A DNA stretch of 64,000 nt from Paucibacter sp. TC2R-5 (GCF_025717605.1 NZ_JAJIRQ010000008.1:1-64000); one strand, 5' to 3'. Positions 45,182-54,888 are shown, counted from the stretch's first letter. The notes: generated by a model from the letters alone, not told the origin. Translations and numbers: made by a program.

Positions 45182-45961
45182 TTAGTTAAGCTCATTGCGA
45201 TAGAAGTGCGAGGTGGTGCTATACAAGCCGCGGCGCAACTCTACCGCCTTGTCGCCATAGGTGAAGGACAGTCGCTCAACGCTGAGCAGCGGTGCGCCAA
45301 CCGGCACCTGCAAGAGTTCCGCAGAGGCCTCATCGGCCGCAACGGCCCGAATTTTCTCTTCAGCCCGAATCATCTGCACGCCGAACTCACGCTCAAACAA
45401 ACCGTAAAACGGCCCGCGGTGAAGATTCAGGCGCTCGGTGGTCAGGCCCTTGAATAAATCGCCCGGCAGCCAGATATCGTCCAGCACCACCGGCACGCCT
45501 TTGCTACTCAGCAGGCGGCGCACTTCCACCATGGCGTCCCCGGTGCGCATTTGCAAGGCGCGGGCAATTGCTGTTGTGGCGCGCTGGCGCCGGCAGTCCA
45601 GCAGTTGCCGCTCTAACGACTCCGAACCTTCGTCGGGCATCAGGCGCAAAAAACGGTATTGCACTTTTTGCTCGGCGTGGGTAGCCACAAAAGTGCCGCG
45701 CCCTTGACGGCGCACCAGTAAATTTTCGGCCGCCATCTCGTCGATGGCCTTGCGCACCGTGCCCTGGCTGACGCCAAAACGCTTGGCCAGGTCCAGCTCA
45801 CTGGGGATCAAGTCGCCCGCCTTCCATTCCCCTGACTGCAACTTGGCAGTGATTAGAGCCTTGATTTGGGCATACAAAGGGCTGAATGAGGGCGAATCCG
45901 TCGCATCCGAGCGAGCAGGGGCTTCAGCAATTGATCGAGGAGAGCTCGGCATGGTTGCCAT
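45182..45961 (-). CDS. GntR-family transcriptional regulator (HutC subfamily)
   Basis: 259 aa. Winged helix at about 30-95 ('LIPSELDLAKRFGVSQGTVRKAIDEM' region, 'LLVRRQGRGTFVA'), followed by a UTRA/HutC effector domain ('YRFLRLMPDEG', 'VEVRRLLSSKGVPVVLDDIWLP', 'ELLQVPVGAPLLSVERLSF'). Placed between sdhC and the divergent mdh gene, with a strong palindrome at 46017-46030, it probably controls TCA genes in response to a small metabolite; the effector is unknown. ATG 45961 is used, ATG 45952 is possible. Confidence 0.88.
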   Translation of the reverse strand: MATMPSSPRSIAEAPARSDATDSPSFSPLYAQIKALITAKLQSGEWKAGDLIPSELDLAKRFGVSQGTVRKAIDEMAAENLLVRRQGRGTFVATHAEQKVQYRFLRLMPDEGSESLERQLLDCRRQRATTAIARALQMRTGDAMVEVRRLLSSKGVPVVLDDIWLPGDLFKGLTTERLNLHRGPFYGLFEREFGVQMIRAEEKIRAVAADEASAELLQVPVGAPLLSVERLSFTYGDKAVELRRGLYSTTSHFYRNELN

Positions 45962-46016
45962 TGCAGCACAAGCCGGCGAAGCTTGTCCATTGAATGATCA
46001 CAAGAAAACCATTGAC

Positions 46017-46037
46017 GTCTTATATAAGACATAAGAC
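46017..46037. promoter_or_regulatory. Probable GntR operator between gntR and mdh
   Basis: GTCTTATATAAGAC (46017-46030) is a perfect 14-bp palindrome, directly followed by another ATAAGAC half site (46031-46037). It lies 56 nt upstream of gntR and 170 nt upstream of mdh. A possible mdh promoter, TTGGTT (46040-46045) and GATAAT (46061-46066, 15-nt spacer), starts right beside it, so binding would affect both directions. Confidence 0.75.
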
Positions 46038-46206
46038 AGTTGGTTTTGCGCAAAAATGGCGATAATCGCAAAAGCAGCAGCGTCGCAGCGATGTCGGAAC
46101 TAGGGGATAGCCCTGAGTCTGGCCTACACTTGCGGCGCACCCTTGGGCGAGGCTCAAGGGCAGACCGAATTTGTCCCCTTTTTCAACACTCTCGGAGCCA
46201 TCACAC

Positions 46207-47193
46207 ATGAGCAAGAAACCCGTTCGCGTTGCCGTCACCGGCGCTGCAGGCCAAATCGGCTACGCCCTGCTGTTCCGCATTGCCTCCGGCGAAATGCTGG
46301 GCAAGGACCAGCCCGTCATCCTGCAACTGCTGGAAGTTCCTGTCGAAGGCCCGCAAAAAGCGCTCAAGGGCGTGATGATGGAATTGGAAGACTGTGCATT
46401 CCCGTTGCTGGTCGGCATGGAAGCGCACAGCGACCCGATGACAGCCTTCAAGGACACCGACTACGCCCTGCTGGTGGGCTCGATGCCCCGCAAAGCCGGC
46501 ATGGAGCGCGCCGAGTTGCTGGCCATCAATGGCCAGATCTTCACCGCGCAAGGCAAGGCACTGAACGCTGTCGCGTCACGCAACGTCAAGGTGCTGGTCG
46601 TCGGCAACCCTGCCAATACCAATGCCTATATCGCGATGAAGTCGGCACCGGATCTGCCGGCCAAGAACTTCACCGCCATGCTGCGCCTGGACCATAACCG
46701 CGCTGCATCGCAAATCGCTGCCAAGACCGGCAAACCGGTCGCTTCGATCGAGAAGCTGGCCGTGTGGGGCAACCACTCGCCAACCATGTACGCCGACTAC
46801 CGCTTCGCCACGATTGACGGCGCTTCGGTGGCCGCCATGATCAACGACCAGGTCTGGAACAAAGACACCTTCTTGCCGACTGTAGGCAAGCGTGGCGCTG
46901 CCATCATCGAAGCGCGTGGCCTGTCCTCGGCCGCATCGGCCGCCAACGCCGCCATCGACCATATGCGCGACTGGGCCTTGGGCACCAATGGCAAGTGGGT
47001 GACGATGGGTATCCCGTCGAATGGCGAATACGGCATCCCCAAGGAAATCATGTTCGGCTTCCCGGTCACTTGCGAAGGTGGCGAGTACAAGATCGTCGCT
47101 GGTCTGGAGATCGATGCCTTCTCGCAAGAGTGCATCAACAAGACCCTGGCAGAGTTGCAAGGCGAGCAGGACGGCGTCAAGCATCTGCTGTGA
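46207..47193 (+). CDS. mdh: Malate dehydrogenase (NAD)
   Basis: 328 aa. '[20 protein letters not shown]' is the NAD site, '[15 protein letters not shown]' the mobile loop with substrate arginines, and 'LDHNRAAS', '[15 protein letters not shown]' contain the catalytic Asp and His. This is the long MDH form common in Burkholderiales. It interconverts malate and oxaloacetate. ATG 46207 ([12 protein letters not shown]) is chosen. It is divergent from gntR and ends at a strong terminator. Confidence 0.97.
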   Translation: MSKKPVRVAVTGAAGQIGYALLFRIASGEMLGKDQPVILQLLEVPVEGPQKALKGVMMELEDCAFPLLVGMEAHSDPMTAFKDTDYALLVGSMPRKAGMERAELLAINGQIFTAQGKALNAVASRNVKVLVVGNPANTNAYIAMKSAPDLPAKNFTAMLRLDHNRAASQIAAKTGKPVASIEKLAVWGNHSPTMYADYRFATIDGASVAAMINDQVWNKDTFLPTVGKRGAAIIEARGLSSAASAANAAIDHMRDWALGTNGKWVTMGIPSNGEYGIPKEIMFGFPVTCEGGEYKIVAGLEIDAFSQECINKTLAELQGEQDGVKHLL

Positions 47194-47243
47194 TGCCCTG
47201 GCCTCAACCCGAAGTTGAGGCGCGCAAAAAAGCTCAGTAAGCT

Positions 47244-47279
47244 AAGGGTTGGCGTGAAGACATGCCAACCCTTTTTTTT
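47244..47279 (+). terminator. Terminator after mdh
   Basis: AAGGGTTGGC (47244-47253) pairs perfectly with GCCAACCCTT (47264-47273) over a 10-nt loop and is followed by a run of U. It lies 51 nt after the mdh stop, making mdh monocistronic. Confidence 0.93.
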
Positions 47280-47329
47280 CTAAATGATCCGCTCAGCCAC
47301 CCTTTTGTCACCCTTTTGTCAGCCACGTC

Positions 47330-48340
47330 GTGAATCAAGTTGTGAGTCAAGCCCTGCATCCTAAATTGGCGCTGTTCGAGGACGGCGAAGTCGCCACCGC
47401 GCTGCCGGTGGTCGATCATTACTGCGGTGTTGAGGTCCGCATGCGCAAAAGCCTGGAACTGCAGGCACAAATGGGGCCGGTGTTCGACATCACACTGGAT
47501 TGCGAGGACGGCGCGCCAATCGGCGGCGAAGCCGAACATATCTCCCTGGTGGCGGAGATGCTCAACAGTGCCAACAACGCCCATGGCCGCGTCGGCGCAC
47601 GTGTGCACCCCTTGAGCAGTGCTAGCTTCGAGGCTGATGTCGATGGCCTGATTGGCAAGGCGGGTGAGCGCTTGGCCTATCTGATGGTTCCCAAGCCGCG
47701 CAGCGCTGCCGAGGTGGAAGCAGCTTGCCAGTTCATCGACGCCAGCCTGCAGCGCCATGGCATTGCCAAGCCTTTGCCGGTTCATGTCCTGATCGAAACC
47801 CATGGCGCTCTGCGCGATGTTCAGAAAATTGCCGCCCATCCCCGTATCGAGTCGCTGTCTTTTGGTTTGATGGACTTTGTTTCTGCGCATCGCGGAGCGA
47901 TACCGCGTCACGCATTGAGCTCCGAAGGCCAGTTCAGCCATCCCCTGGTGACGCGAGCCAAGCTTGAAATTGCGGCGGCCGCTCATGCTTTCGCCAAGAC
48001 GCCCTCGCATTGCGTGGTGACCGAGTTCAAACATGCCGCCGCCATCGAAGCCGCAGCGGCAAGGGCGGCGCGCGAATTCGGTTACACCCGCATGTGGAGC
48101 ATTCACCCCAGCCAGATCCAGCCCATCATCGACGCCTTCGCGCCAAGCGTGGCAGAGATCGACGAGGCCATAGACATCATCCATGCGGCGATGGCTGCCG
48201 CGTGGGCCCCGATTCAGCACCACGACGTGCTGCATGATCGCGCCAGCTACCGCTATTTTTGGCATGTGCTGGAGCGCGCGCATCGCACCGGCCAAGCCTT
48301 GCCCATTGAAGTGGCACTGGAGTTTTTCGGCTCAGCCTGA
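47330..48340 (+). CDS. HpcH/HpaI aldolase/citrate lyase family protein (CitE-like CoA ester lyase)
   Basis: 336 aa from GTG 47330 (a second GTG at 47342 is as likely). 'VFDITLDCEDGAPIGGEAEH' carries the metal-binding acidic residues, 'LAYLMVPKPRSAAEVEAAC' and 'HVLIETHGALRDVQKIAAHP' the substrate Glu, and 'SFGLMDFVSAHRG' the Asp. The fold is a TIM barrel acting on CoA esters such as malyl-CoA or citramalyl-CoA, often giving glyoxylate or pyruvate and acyl-CoA. The position by mdh and acnB suggests a link with C4/C2 acid metabolism; the exact substrate is unproven. Confidence 0.8.
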   Translation: MNQVVSQALHPKLALFEDGEVATALPVVDHYCGVEVRMRKSLELQAQMGPVFDITLDCEDGAPIGGEAEHISLVAEMLNSANNAHGRVGARVHPLSSASFEADVDGLIGKAGERLAYLMVPKPRSAAEVEAACQFIDASLQRHGIAKPLPVHVLIETHGALRDVQKIAAHPRIESLSFGLMDFVSAHRGAIPRHALSSEGQFSHPLVTRAKLEIAAAAHAFAKTPSHCVVTEFKHAAAIEAAAARAAREFGYTRMWSIHPSQIQPIIDAFAPSVAEIDEAIDIIHAAMAAAWAPIQHHDVLHDRASYRYFWHVLERAHRTGQALPIEVALEFFGSA

Positions 48341-48451
48341 ACTCAAAGACCCGCTTGTTGCACCAAGAGACAAATTGCTGACTCAAGGCCAATCAAACGG
48401 GCACCTTCTGCACCGACAATCAAACCATTGCGACCTCGGAAATATCTTTTC

Positions 48452-49021
48452 ATGCAAACGATCCGCCCATTATTCAAGTCTTCCGTCCTTGCCTGCGCCT
48501 TGGCGCTGGCGTCAGCACCTGCCTGGTCCGCCGTTGCAGACAGCAGCAAAGCCAAGAGCCGCCCAGCAGCCAAAGCAACGCCGGCTCCAAAAGCGCCTAT
48601 CGCCGAGCCGGTAGACAACACGCCCTTGAACGAAGAGCAAATCGCCGTCGCACCACAGGTGCATGCCGGTGATGCCAACTGCGAGTTCAAGAACAAGGTG
48701 ACGGTGACGCCGGATCCCGAAAATCCCGGTCGCTTCCGCCTTCAGTTCGGCAAACTGGTCTACAACATGGTCCCGGAACCGACTACGACAGGCGCGGTGC
48801 GCCTTGAAGACAAAAAAGCCGGCGTGGTGTGGTTGCAGATTCCGACGAAGTCGATGTTGATGAACACCAAGGTAGGCCAGCGCATGGTGGACTACTGCAT
48901 GCATTCCGCACAGGTTTCCGAGGCGCAATCGGCCGCGCTGTCCAGTGCGCAAGAAGAAAGCAGCCCCAAGCCCAGCGGCGGCAGCAGTGCCTTGTCGGGC
49001 GGGGCTGCAGACAAACGCTGA
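48452..49021 (+). CDS. Exported hypothetical protein
   Basis: 189 aa with a signal peptide ('SVLACALALASAPAWSA', cleavage near residue 27). A Lys/Pro/Ala-rich linker (about 33-62) precedes a folded part of about 80 residues ('ANCEFKNKVTVTPDPENPGR', 'RLQFGKLVYNMVPEPTTTGA', 'LMNTKVGQRMVDYCMHSAQV') with two cysteines that may form a disulfide. The C-terminus is Ser/Gly rich. Likely periplasmic; function not recognised. Confidence 0.8.
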   Translation: MQTIRPLFKSSVLACALALASAPAWSAVADSSKAKSRPAAKATPAPKAPIAEPVDNTPLNEEQIAVAPQVHAGDANCEFKNKVTVTPDPENPGRFRLQFGKLVYNMVPEPTTTGAVRLEDKKAGVVWLQIPTKSMLMNTKVGQRMVDYCMHSAQVSEAQSAALSSAQEESSPKPSGGSSALSGGAADKR

Positions 49022-49101
49022 GTCAAGGCAAAACCCGCAGCAAGTGCTTTCACCGGGGCCACCCTGCTTTGGCGTAAAAACTTGCTGCGGTACGCTGAAT
49101 T

Positions 49102-49126
49102 AAGTACGTATAATGAATGCATACTT
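49102..49126 (+). promoter_or_regulatory. vapBC promoter and autoregulatory operator
   Basis: An imperfect inverted repeat pairs AAGTACGTAT (49102-49111) with ATGCATACTT (49117-49126), 8 of 10 positions matching. A TATAAT -10 box (49109-49114) lies inside it; the -35 is weak. AbrB-type antitoxins repress their own promoter through such sites. Confidence 0.65.
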
Positions 49127-49146
49127 TCTTCCTCGGGAGGTTCAGC

Positions 49147-49392
49147 ATGGAAGCTACCGTTGCCGAACGCGGCCAAATCACCCTGCCCAAGGCCGTGCGT
49201 GACGCATTGGGCTTGAGCAAGGGCTCGACACTCAAGGTCGAGCTTGACGGTGCGCGCATCATCTTGCGCAAAAATGTCGATGACGCCATCTCTCGGGCGC
49301 GTGGACGCTTCAAGCTGCCTGAGGGCACCAGCTCCGATGATGTGATGCGCGATCTGCGCGGCCGCGCTCCCGGCGACCCGATCTCGGAATGA
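49147..49392 (+). CDS. vapB: AbrB/VapB-type antitoxin
   Basis: 81 aa. The swapped-hairpin AbrB domain is at 1-45 ('EATVAERGQITLPKAVRDAL', 'STLKVELDGARIILRK'), and the tail ('RFKLPEGTSSDDVMRDLRGR') would bind and block the toxin. ATG 49147 has a GGGAGG site 5-6 nt upstream. It precedes the PIN toxin by 18 nt and should bind the operator at 49102-49126. Confidence 0.88.
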   Translation: MEATVAERGQITLPKAVRDALGLSKGSTLKVELDGARIILRKNVDDAISRARGRFKLPEGTSSDDVMRDLRGRAPGDPISE

Positions 49393-49410
49393 CGCGCTCA
49401 AAGCTCAACC

Positions 49411-49833
49411 ATGATCGCCGTTGACACCTCCGTTTTGATCGATCTGCTGGGCGATGACGCCCGCGCCGACGCGGCCGAAGCTTGCCTTCGACTGGCGCTG
49501 AGCTCCGGTCCGGTGGTGGTGTGTGACGTGGTGGTGAGCGAAGTCACCGCCGGCCTTGGACATGGCTCCGAAGTGATGGATGTGCTGGAGGAAATGGGCC
49601 TACGCTTTTTGGCCCTGGACCAACGCGCAGCCATCCGCGCCGGCGAGATGCAACGCAAGTACAAGCAGCGGGCGCTCGCGGGGCCAAGCTCTGCCGCGTC
49701 TCAGCGCACGATTCCTGATTTCTTGGTGGGCGCACATGCCATGCTGCAGTGCGACGCCCTGCTCACCCGCGACGAAGGTTTTTTTCGCGACTATTTCAAG
49801 GGGCTGAAGGTCATCACGCCGACCCTGCCCTGA
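49411..49833 (+). CDS. vapC: PIN-domain ribonuclease toxin (VapC family)
   Basis: 140 aa. The four acidic residues of PIN nucleases are in place: Asp5 ('AVDTSVLIDLL'), Glu44 ('VVVSEVTAGL'), Asp103 ('IPDFLVGAH') and Asp121 ('LLTRDEGFF'). It would cut RNA, commonly tRNA or rRNA, when free of VapB. Full length, no disruption, so probably active. Located in a stretch of TCA genes, suggesting later insertion. Confidence 0.88.
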   Translation: MIAVDTSVLIDLLGDDARADAAEACLRLALSSGPVVVCDVVVSEVTAGLGHGSEVMDVLEEMGLRFLALDQRAAIRAGEMQRKYKQRALAGPSSAASQRTIPDFLVGAHAMLQCDALLTRDEGFFRDYFKGLKVITPTLP

Positions 49834-49884
49834 TTTTTTCCTGTCCCTTATCCAACCTCATAGCAAGCTCTGGAGAGAACGACC

Positions 49885-52470
49885 ATGCTGCAAGCCTACC
49901 GCCAACATGTTGCCGAACGCGCCGCCCTCGGCATCCCGCCGCTGGCCCTCGACGCCAAGCAGACCGCCGAACTGATCGAGTTGATCAAGACCCCGCCCGC
50001 TGGCGAGGGCGAGTTCCTGATGGATCTGCTGACGCACCGGATTCCGCCCGGTGTCGATGATGCCGCCAAGGTCAAGGCCAGCTTCCTGGCGGCCGTGGCC
50101 CACGGTGACTTGGCGGTCGGTCTGATTTCCAAGAACCGCGCCACCGAGTTGCTCGGCACCATGGTCGGCGGCTATAACGTCAAGCCTTTGATCGACCTGC
50201 TGGACGACACGGAAGTAGCAGCCACGGCCGCAGCCGCGCTGAAGAAGACGCTGCTGATGTTCGACTTCTTCCATGACGTCGCTGAAAAAGCCAAGGCCGG
50301 CAATGCGCAGGCCAAGGACGTGATGCAGAGTTGGGCCAATGCCGAGTGGTTCACCACCCGCCCTGAAGTGGCAAAGAAGATCACCGTGACCGTCTTCAAG
50401 GTCACCGGCGAGACCAATACCGACGATCTGTCCCCTGCCCCGGACGCTTGGAGCCGCCCGGACATTCCGCTGCACTATCTGGCGATGCTGAAGAACGCCC
50501 GCCCCGGCATAACGCCCGAAGAAGACGGCAAGCGCGGCCCGATGAAGTTCATCGAGGACCTCAAGTCCAAGGGCAATTTGGTCGCCTATGTCGGCGATGT
50601 GGTCGGCACCGGATCTAGCCGCAAGTCGGCCACCAACAGCGTCATCTGGGCGACCGGCGAAGACATTCCCTTCGTGCCGAATAAGCGCTTTGGCGGCGTC
50701 ACGCTGGGTGGCAAGATCGCGCCTATCTTCTTCAACACACAGGAAGACTCGGGCGCCTTGCCTATCGAGGTCGACGTTAGCGCCTTCAATATGGGCGACG
50801 TGATCGACATCTACCCCTACGATGGCAAGATCGAGAAGGACGGAAAAGTTGCCGCCTCCTTCAAGCTCAAGAGCGACGTGCTGTTCGACGAAGTGCGTGC
50901 CGGTGGCCGCATCAACTTGATCATCGGCCGCTCGCTGACAGCCAAGGCACGTGACTTCCTGGGTCTGCCTGCCGCCACCACTTTCCGCTTGCCAACTGCG
51001 CCAATCGCAACCAAGGCCGGCTTCACGCTTGCGCAGAAGATGGTCGGCCGCGCCGTCGGTCTGCCTGAAGGCCAGGGCGTGCGTCCCGGTACTTATTGCG
51101 AGCCACGCATGACGACGGTCGGCAGCCAGGACACCACCGGTCCGATGACCCGTGACGAGTTGAAGGACCTGGCTTGCCTGGGCTTCAGCGCCGATTTGGT
51201 GATGCAGTCCTTCTGCCACACCGCGGCCTATCCAAAGCCGGTCGACGTCAAGACCCACCGCGAACTGCCCGCCTTCATCAGCAGCCGTGGCGGCGTGGCG
51301 CTGCGTCCTGGCGACGGCGTGATTCACAGCTGGCTGAACCGTCTGCTGCTGCCCGACACCGTCGGCACCGGCGGAGACAGCCACACCCGTTTCCCGATCG
51401 GCATTTCCTTCCCCGCCGGCTCTGGTCTGGTCGCCTTCGGCGCCGCTACCGGCGTGATGCCGCTGGACATGCCCGAGTCGGTGCTGGTGCGCTTCAAGGG
51501 CCAGATGCAGCCCGGCATCACGCTGCGCGACCTGGTGCACGCCATCCCCTTGTATGCGATCAAGGCCGGTTTGCTGACCGTCGCCAAGGCCGGCAAGATC
51601 AATGAATTCTCGGGCCGCATCCTTGAGATCGAAGGCCTGCCGGACCTCAAGGTCGAGCAAGCATTTGAGCTGAGCGATGCCTCCGCCGAGCGTTCCGCTG
51701 CAGGCTGCACCGTGCACCTGAACCCCGCCCCGATCAAGGAATATCTGACCAGCAATATCGTGCTGATGAAGAACATGATCGCCGACGGCTATCAGGACAA
51801 GCGCACGCTGGAGCGCCGTATCGCTGCGGTCGAAGCCTGGTTGGCCAACCCACAGCTGATGGCTGCCGACAAGGACGCCGAATACGCTCATGTGATCGAG
51901 ATCGATCTGGCCGACATCAAGGAACCCATCCTGTGCTGCCCTAACGATCCGGACGATGCCAAGTTCCTGAGCGAAGTGGCCGGCACCAAGATCGACGAGG
52001 TCTTCATCGGTTCTTGCATGACCAATATCGGCCACTTCCGTGCCGCCTCCAAGCTGCTCGAAGGCCGTCGCGATATCCCCGTTAAGCTGTGGGTCGCACC
52101 GCCAACCAAGATGGATGCATCCGAGCTGACCAAGGAAGGCCATTACGGCACCTTCGGCGCGGCTGGTGCCCGCATGGAAATGCCCGGTTGCAGCTTGTGC
52201 ATGGGCAACCAGGCACAGGTGCGTGAAGGTGCCACAGTGGTGTCCACCAGCACCCGCAACTTCCCGAACCGCCTGGGCAAGAACAGCAATGTTTACCTGG
52301 CCTCGGCCGAGTTGTCGGCGATCGCGTCCAAGTTGGGCCGCATCCCGACCGTGGCCGAGTACCACGCCGACATGGGTGTCATCAACAAGGACAGCAGCCA
52401 GATTTACAAGTACCTGAACTTCGATCAAATCGAGGAGTACTCGGACACCGCCAAGGGCGTGCAAGGCTGA
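49885..52470 (+). CDS. acnB: Aconitate hydratase B / 2-methylisocitrate dehydratase
   Basis: 861 aa, full length. The N-terminal HEAT-like domain of AcnB ('[21 protein letters not shown]') is followed by the swivel domain ('[20 protein letters not shown]') and the catalytic domains; the 4Fe-4S ligands are Cys711 ('[10 protein letters not shown]'), Cys769 and Cys772 ('[11 protein letters not shown]'). It isomerises citrate to isocitrate. It begins 51 nt after vapC; a terminator follows the stop. Confidence 0.97.
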   Translation: MLQAYRQHVAERAALGIPPLALDAKQTAELIELIKTPPAGEGEFLMDLLTHRIPPGVDDAAKVKASFLAAVAHGDLAVGLISKNRATELLGTMVGGYNVKPLIDLLDDTEVAATAAAALKKTLLMFDFFHDVAEKAKAGNAQAKDVMQSWANAEWFTTRPEVAKKITVTVFKVTGETNTDDLSPAPDAWSRPDIPLHYLAMLKNARPGITPEEDGKRGPMKFIEDLKSKGNLVAYVGDVVGTGSSRKSATNSVIWATGEDIPFVPNKRFGGVTLGGKIAPIFFNTQEDSGALPIEVDVSAFNMGDVIDIYPYDGKIEKDGKVAASFKLKSDVLFDEVRAGGRINLIIGRSLTAKARDFLGLPAATTFRLPTAPIATKAGFTLAQKMVGRAVGLPEGQGVRPGTYCEPRMTTVGSQDTTGPMTRDELKDLACLGFSADLVMQSFCHTAAYPKPVDVKTHRELPAFISSRGGVALRPGDGVIHSWLNRLLLPDTVGTGGDSHTRFPIGISFPAGSGLVAFGAATGVMPLDMPESVLVRFKGQMQPGITLRDLVHAIPLYAIKAGLLTVAKAGKINEFSGRILEIEGLPDLKVEQAFELSDASAERSAAGCTVHLNPAPIKEYLTSNIVLMKNMIADGYQDKRTLERRIAAVEAWLANPQLMAADKDAEYAHVIEIDLADIKEPILCCPNDPDDAKFLSEVAGTKIDEVFIGSCMTNIGHFRAASKLLEGRRDIPVKLWVAPPTKMDASELTKEGHYGTFGAAGARMEMPGCSLCMGNQAQVREGATVVSTSTRNFPNRLGKNSNVYLASAELSAIASKLGRIPTVAEYHADMGVINKDSSQIYKYLNFDQIEEYSDTAKGVQG

Positions 52471-52526
52471 TAACGGGGTAGCTAAGCTGACATCGCGTCG
52501 GCTTGGCTCAGTTTGATGACAAAGAG

Positions 52527-52555
52527 GGCCCGCGGTTCAAATCGCGGGCCTTTTT
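52527..52555. terminator. Terminator after acnB, possibly bidirectional
   Basis: GGCCCGCG (52527-52534) pairs perfectly with CGCGGGCC (52543-52550), followed by five U on the plus strand. On the minus strand the hairpin is followed by CUCUUU, so it may also stop the convergent glycosyltransferase gene that ends at 52583. Confidence 0.9.
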
Positions 52556-52582
52556 CTATTCAGCGGACAGACCAGTTGATGC

Positions 52583-54679
52583 TCAGCGCCAGACGCCCTC
52601 GCGGTTTTCTTTTTGCGTGGCGTAGTAGGTGTAGAGGATTTCGTCGGTGACGTTCTCGGTTTTCAGCAGTCCCTTGCTCGCCATTTTGTGCGACCAGGTT
52701 CGGTCGGCCCCGTAATGACCGACCCACGGTACTTGCAAGACCAGCTCCCGTCGTATCGGGGTCAGGTGTTGCGGATTGCGGTAATAGCCTTCCGGCGCGT
52801 CGACCCAGACCTTGTTCTTGATGCTGTAGAAAACCGACTTGAACGGGCCGCCTTCGACACTGACCCGGGCCGAGAAGCCGACACAGTCGACCCCAGTAAG
52901 CAGCGGGTAGATGGTGTCAACATAATGCTCAGAAATGACGTCATCGTCGTCCACGAAATTGACATACTCGCCCTGGGCAATGTCAATCATGGCCTGTAGC
53001 TTGGGGCCATACTGGCGGCTGCGGTTGTCCTCCAGCACCAGCAACTCCACATCGGGATAGCGAGCGACTTGAGGCTCCAAGATATCCAGCAGCCGCTTGC
53101 GCAGCTCTCGCCTTGCCGGCAAGGTGGGCACAAGAATCGACCATTTGAACTTGCGGGCCTCGCCTGCTCCTGACGCTGCACCAGCCTGTGGTTTGATCAA
53201 GCGATGGGCTGCATCGACATCATCGCTGGGCAGACGGAGATCGGTCTGCTTGGTGCGAGCCGTTGTGCGTTCACGCAGCGAAGTCTCGACCTTGCGCAAC
53301 AGCAGGCGAGAATAACGCGCCTGCTCGGGCTCGCAGTGCCTACCGTCAAGATCAAGCGGCTCGGCGCCCAGCAGCTCGAAGCGATGTTCGAACCAGTCCA
53401 AGGACCAAAAGAAATCGCTGCAGGCTCGGCCTATGCATTCGTGCAGCGCTTGCAGAGCAACCGGCGACGAGCCGGGCTCAAGCCCAAATGCGCCGGGCAA
53501 CTCCAAATGCAATTCACCGCCCACTTGCAATAGGCGCAAAGCGTTGCTCAGCAAGGCTTTCAGCTTGCACTCGTCGAGGTCCAGCCGCCCGGCCTGTATG
53601 ACATCTGCGCTAGTTTCGGCTAACTCCACCTGCCCCTGGTGCACTGTCTTGCTGCTGAGCGGGAAGTTGTGCGGCGCGCACAGGTCAAGCATCCAGTCGG
53701 GCTCGCTGGAGGCTTGCGCGTCGAGGTTGAGCCAGCCGGCCCGATACGCCGCCCCCGCCCCCAGACTGATGCAGTTGGGTGACCAGGCGCCTGCAGGGCG
53801 AGCTTGATGATGAGCTTGAGTCATTGCGCAAGCCGAGACCAGCACATCGGCATAGGCTTTGGCAGGGTCGCTCGCCTCGAAGCGCTGCAAAGCAAGTCGC
53901 GCTCGCTCGAAGAAAGTGGCGCTGCCAAACTGCTGCTGAAAAAAGGACTCAAGCTCCTCGTCCCTCAGCCAGAACACTGTCTCATCGAACGGAGGAAGGA
54001 CGTCGGTATGCGCCGCACGCTCCGAGATCACGGGCGTACCCAGCGACATGCAATGCGTCACGCGAGCTTGCTCGAACCGGCTGCTTTCGTAGAAATGCAT
54101 ATTGATCACGGCCTTGGCCTGCTTGATGAACTCGTCGCGCTCAGGGCCGTACAGCGGTCCGTCAAACACCGCCACGCTCAGACCCAGGGCTTCGATGCGC
54201 TCCAACCAGCCGCGCCGGCGCTCATTGATGCTGCCGAAAAACAGCAAGTCAATGGGCCTGTCTTCCAGGGGAATGGCGGACGCTGGCTTCAGGTAGGGCG
54301 CAAACCACAAGGGCAGCACCGGGATATCGTTTGGGATTGCCGCGTAGGCGCTGCGATTGCCGGCATGGTAGTCCACGACGCTATTGCTGGCCAGCAGTTG
54401 CAGGTACTCCGGCGAGACCGTGGCTCCACCCTCCCCTAACTGTTCCAAGTTGACGAATACGCAGGCGTGGCTTTGGGTCTGGCTGGCCTCAAAGCCCAGA
54501 TGCGCGCCGAAGACGAAATTGATCGCGTCGTAGCGCAAGCGATTCTTGGACATGCTGACGCTGGCGCCCAGGCGGCGGAACTGGTATCGAAAATACCGGG
54601 CCTGATCCAAGAAACCCAGCGAATGCACATAGTTAGCGGGCTGCTGAATGCACAAATGGATATCGGGCGTCGAGCTCAT
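52583..54679 (-). CDS. Three-part glycosyltransferase fusion (CgeB-like, methyltransferase-like, GT2)
   Basis: 698 aa from ATG 54679. Part 1 (about 1-285) is a CgeB-like GT-B domain: 'RPIDLLFFGSINERRRGWLE', 'EFIKQAKAVINMHFYESSRF', 'ARVTHCMSLGTPVISERAAH'. Part 2 (about 300-480) reads like a SAM methyltransferase without an intact motif I: 'CISLGAGAAYRAGWLNLDAQ' and 'LSNALRLLQVGGELHLELPG'. Part 3 (about 515-698) is a GT2 domain: 'WSILVPTLPARRELRKRLLD', 'LLVLEDNRSRQYGPKLQAMI', and the acidic 'VNFVDDDDVISEHYVDTIYP'. It stands alone between two terminators. Probably makes or modifies a surface glycan; donors unknown. The longer frame upstream is not used. Confidence 0.72.
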   Translation of the reverse strand: MSSTPDIHLCIQQPANYVHSLGFLDQARYFRYQFRRLGASVSMSKNRLRYDAINFVFGAHLGFEASQTQSHACVFVNLEQLGEGGATVSPEYLQLLASNSVVDYHAGNRSAYAAIPNDIPVLPLWFAPYLKPASAIPLEDRPIDLLFFGSINERRRGWLERIEALGLSVAVFDGPLYGPERDEFIKQAKAVINMHFYESSRFEQARVTHCMSLGTPVISERAAHTDVLPPFDETVFWLRDEELESFFQQQFGSATFFERARLALQRFEASDPAKAYADVLVSACAMTQAHHQARPAGAWSPNCISLGAGAAYRAGWLNLDAQASSEPDWMLDLCAPHNFPLSSKTVHQGQVELAETSADVIQAGRLDLDECKLKALLSNALRLLQVGGELHLELPGAFGLEPGSSPVALQALHECIGRACSDFFWSLDWFEHRFELLGAEPLDLDGRHCEPEQARYSRLLLRKVETSLRERTTARTKQTDLRLPSDDVDAAHRLIKPQAGAASGAGEARKFKWSILVPTLPARRELRKRLLDILEPQVARYPDVELLVLEDNRSRQYGPKLQAMIDIAQGEYVNFVDDDDVISEHYVDTIYPLLTGVDCVGFSARVSVEGGPFKSVFYSIKNKVWVDAPEGYYRNPQHLTPIRRELVLQVPWVGHYGADRTWSHKMASKGLLKTENVTDEILYTYYATQKENREGVWR

Positions 54680-54888
54680 GGAGGCTTCTTTCCGGGCTGA
54701 AATTTGGGCGAGTTTTGCCGTGGTGCCTTGGCGCATTTGGGCGCAGCCGGGCGCATTTGGGCATTCAAGCCCAGATTCCACAAGGATATTAAGAACAAGC
54801 TTTGAACAAAGCACCGTGGAGCCAGGCAAATCGCGGGCAATTTGCACGAGGGATGGTTTTGGCACCTTCGTCTGACCAAAGCTTCGCG

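Noticed and set aside
49858-52464. Long antisense open frame (868 codons) opposite acnB
   Set aside because: It mirrors acnB exactly and has no recognisable motif; GC-rich codon use leaves the opposite frame open.
54680-54865. N-terminal extension of the three-part glycosyltransferase
   Set aside because: No homology-like pattern, and ATG 54679 has a suitable GGAAAG site upstream.
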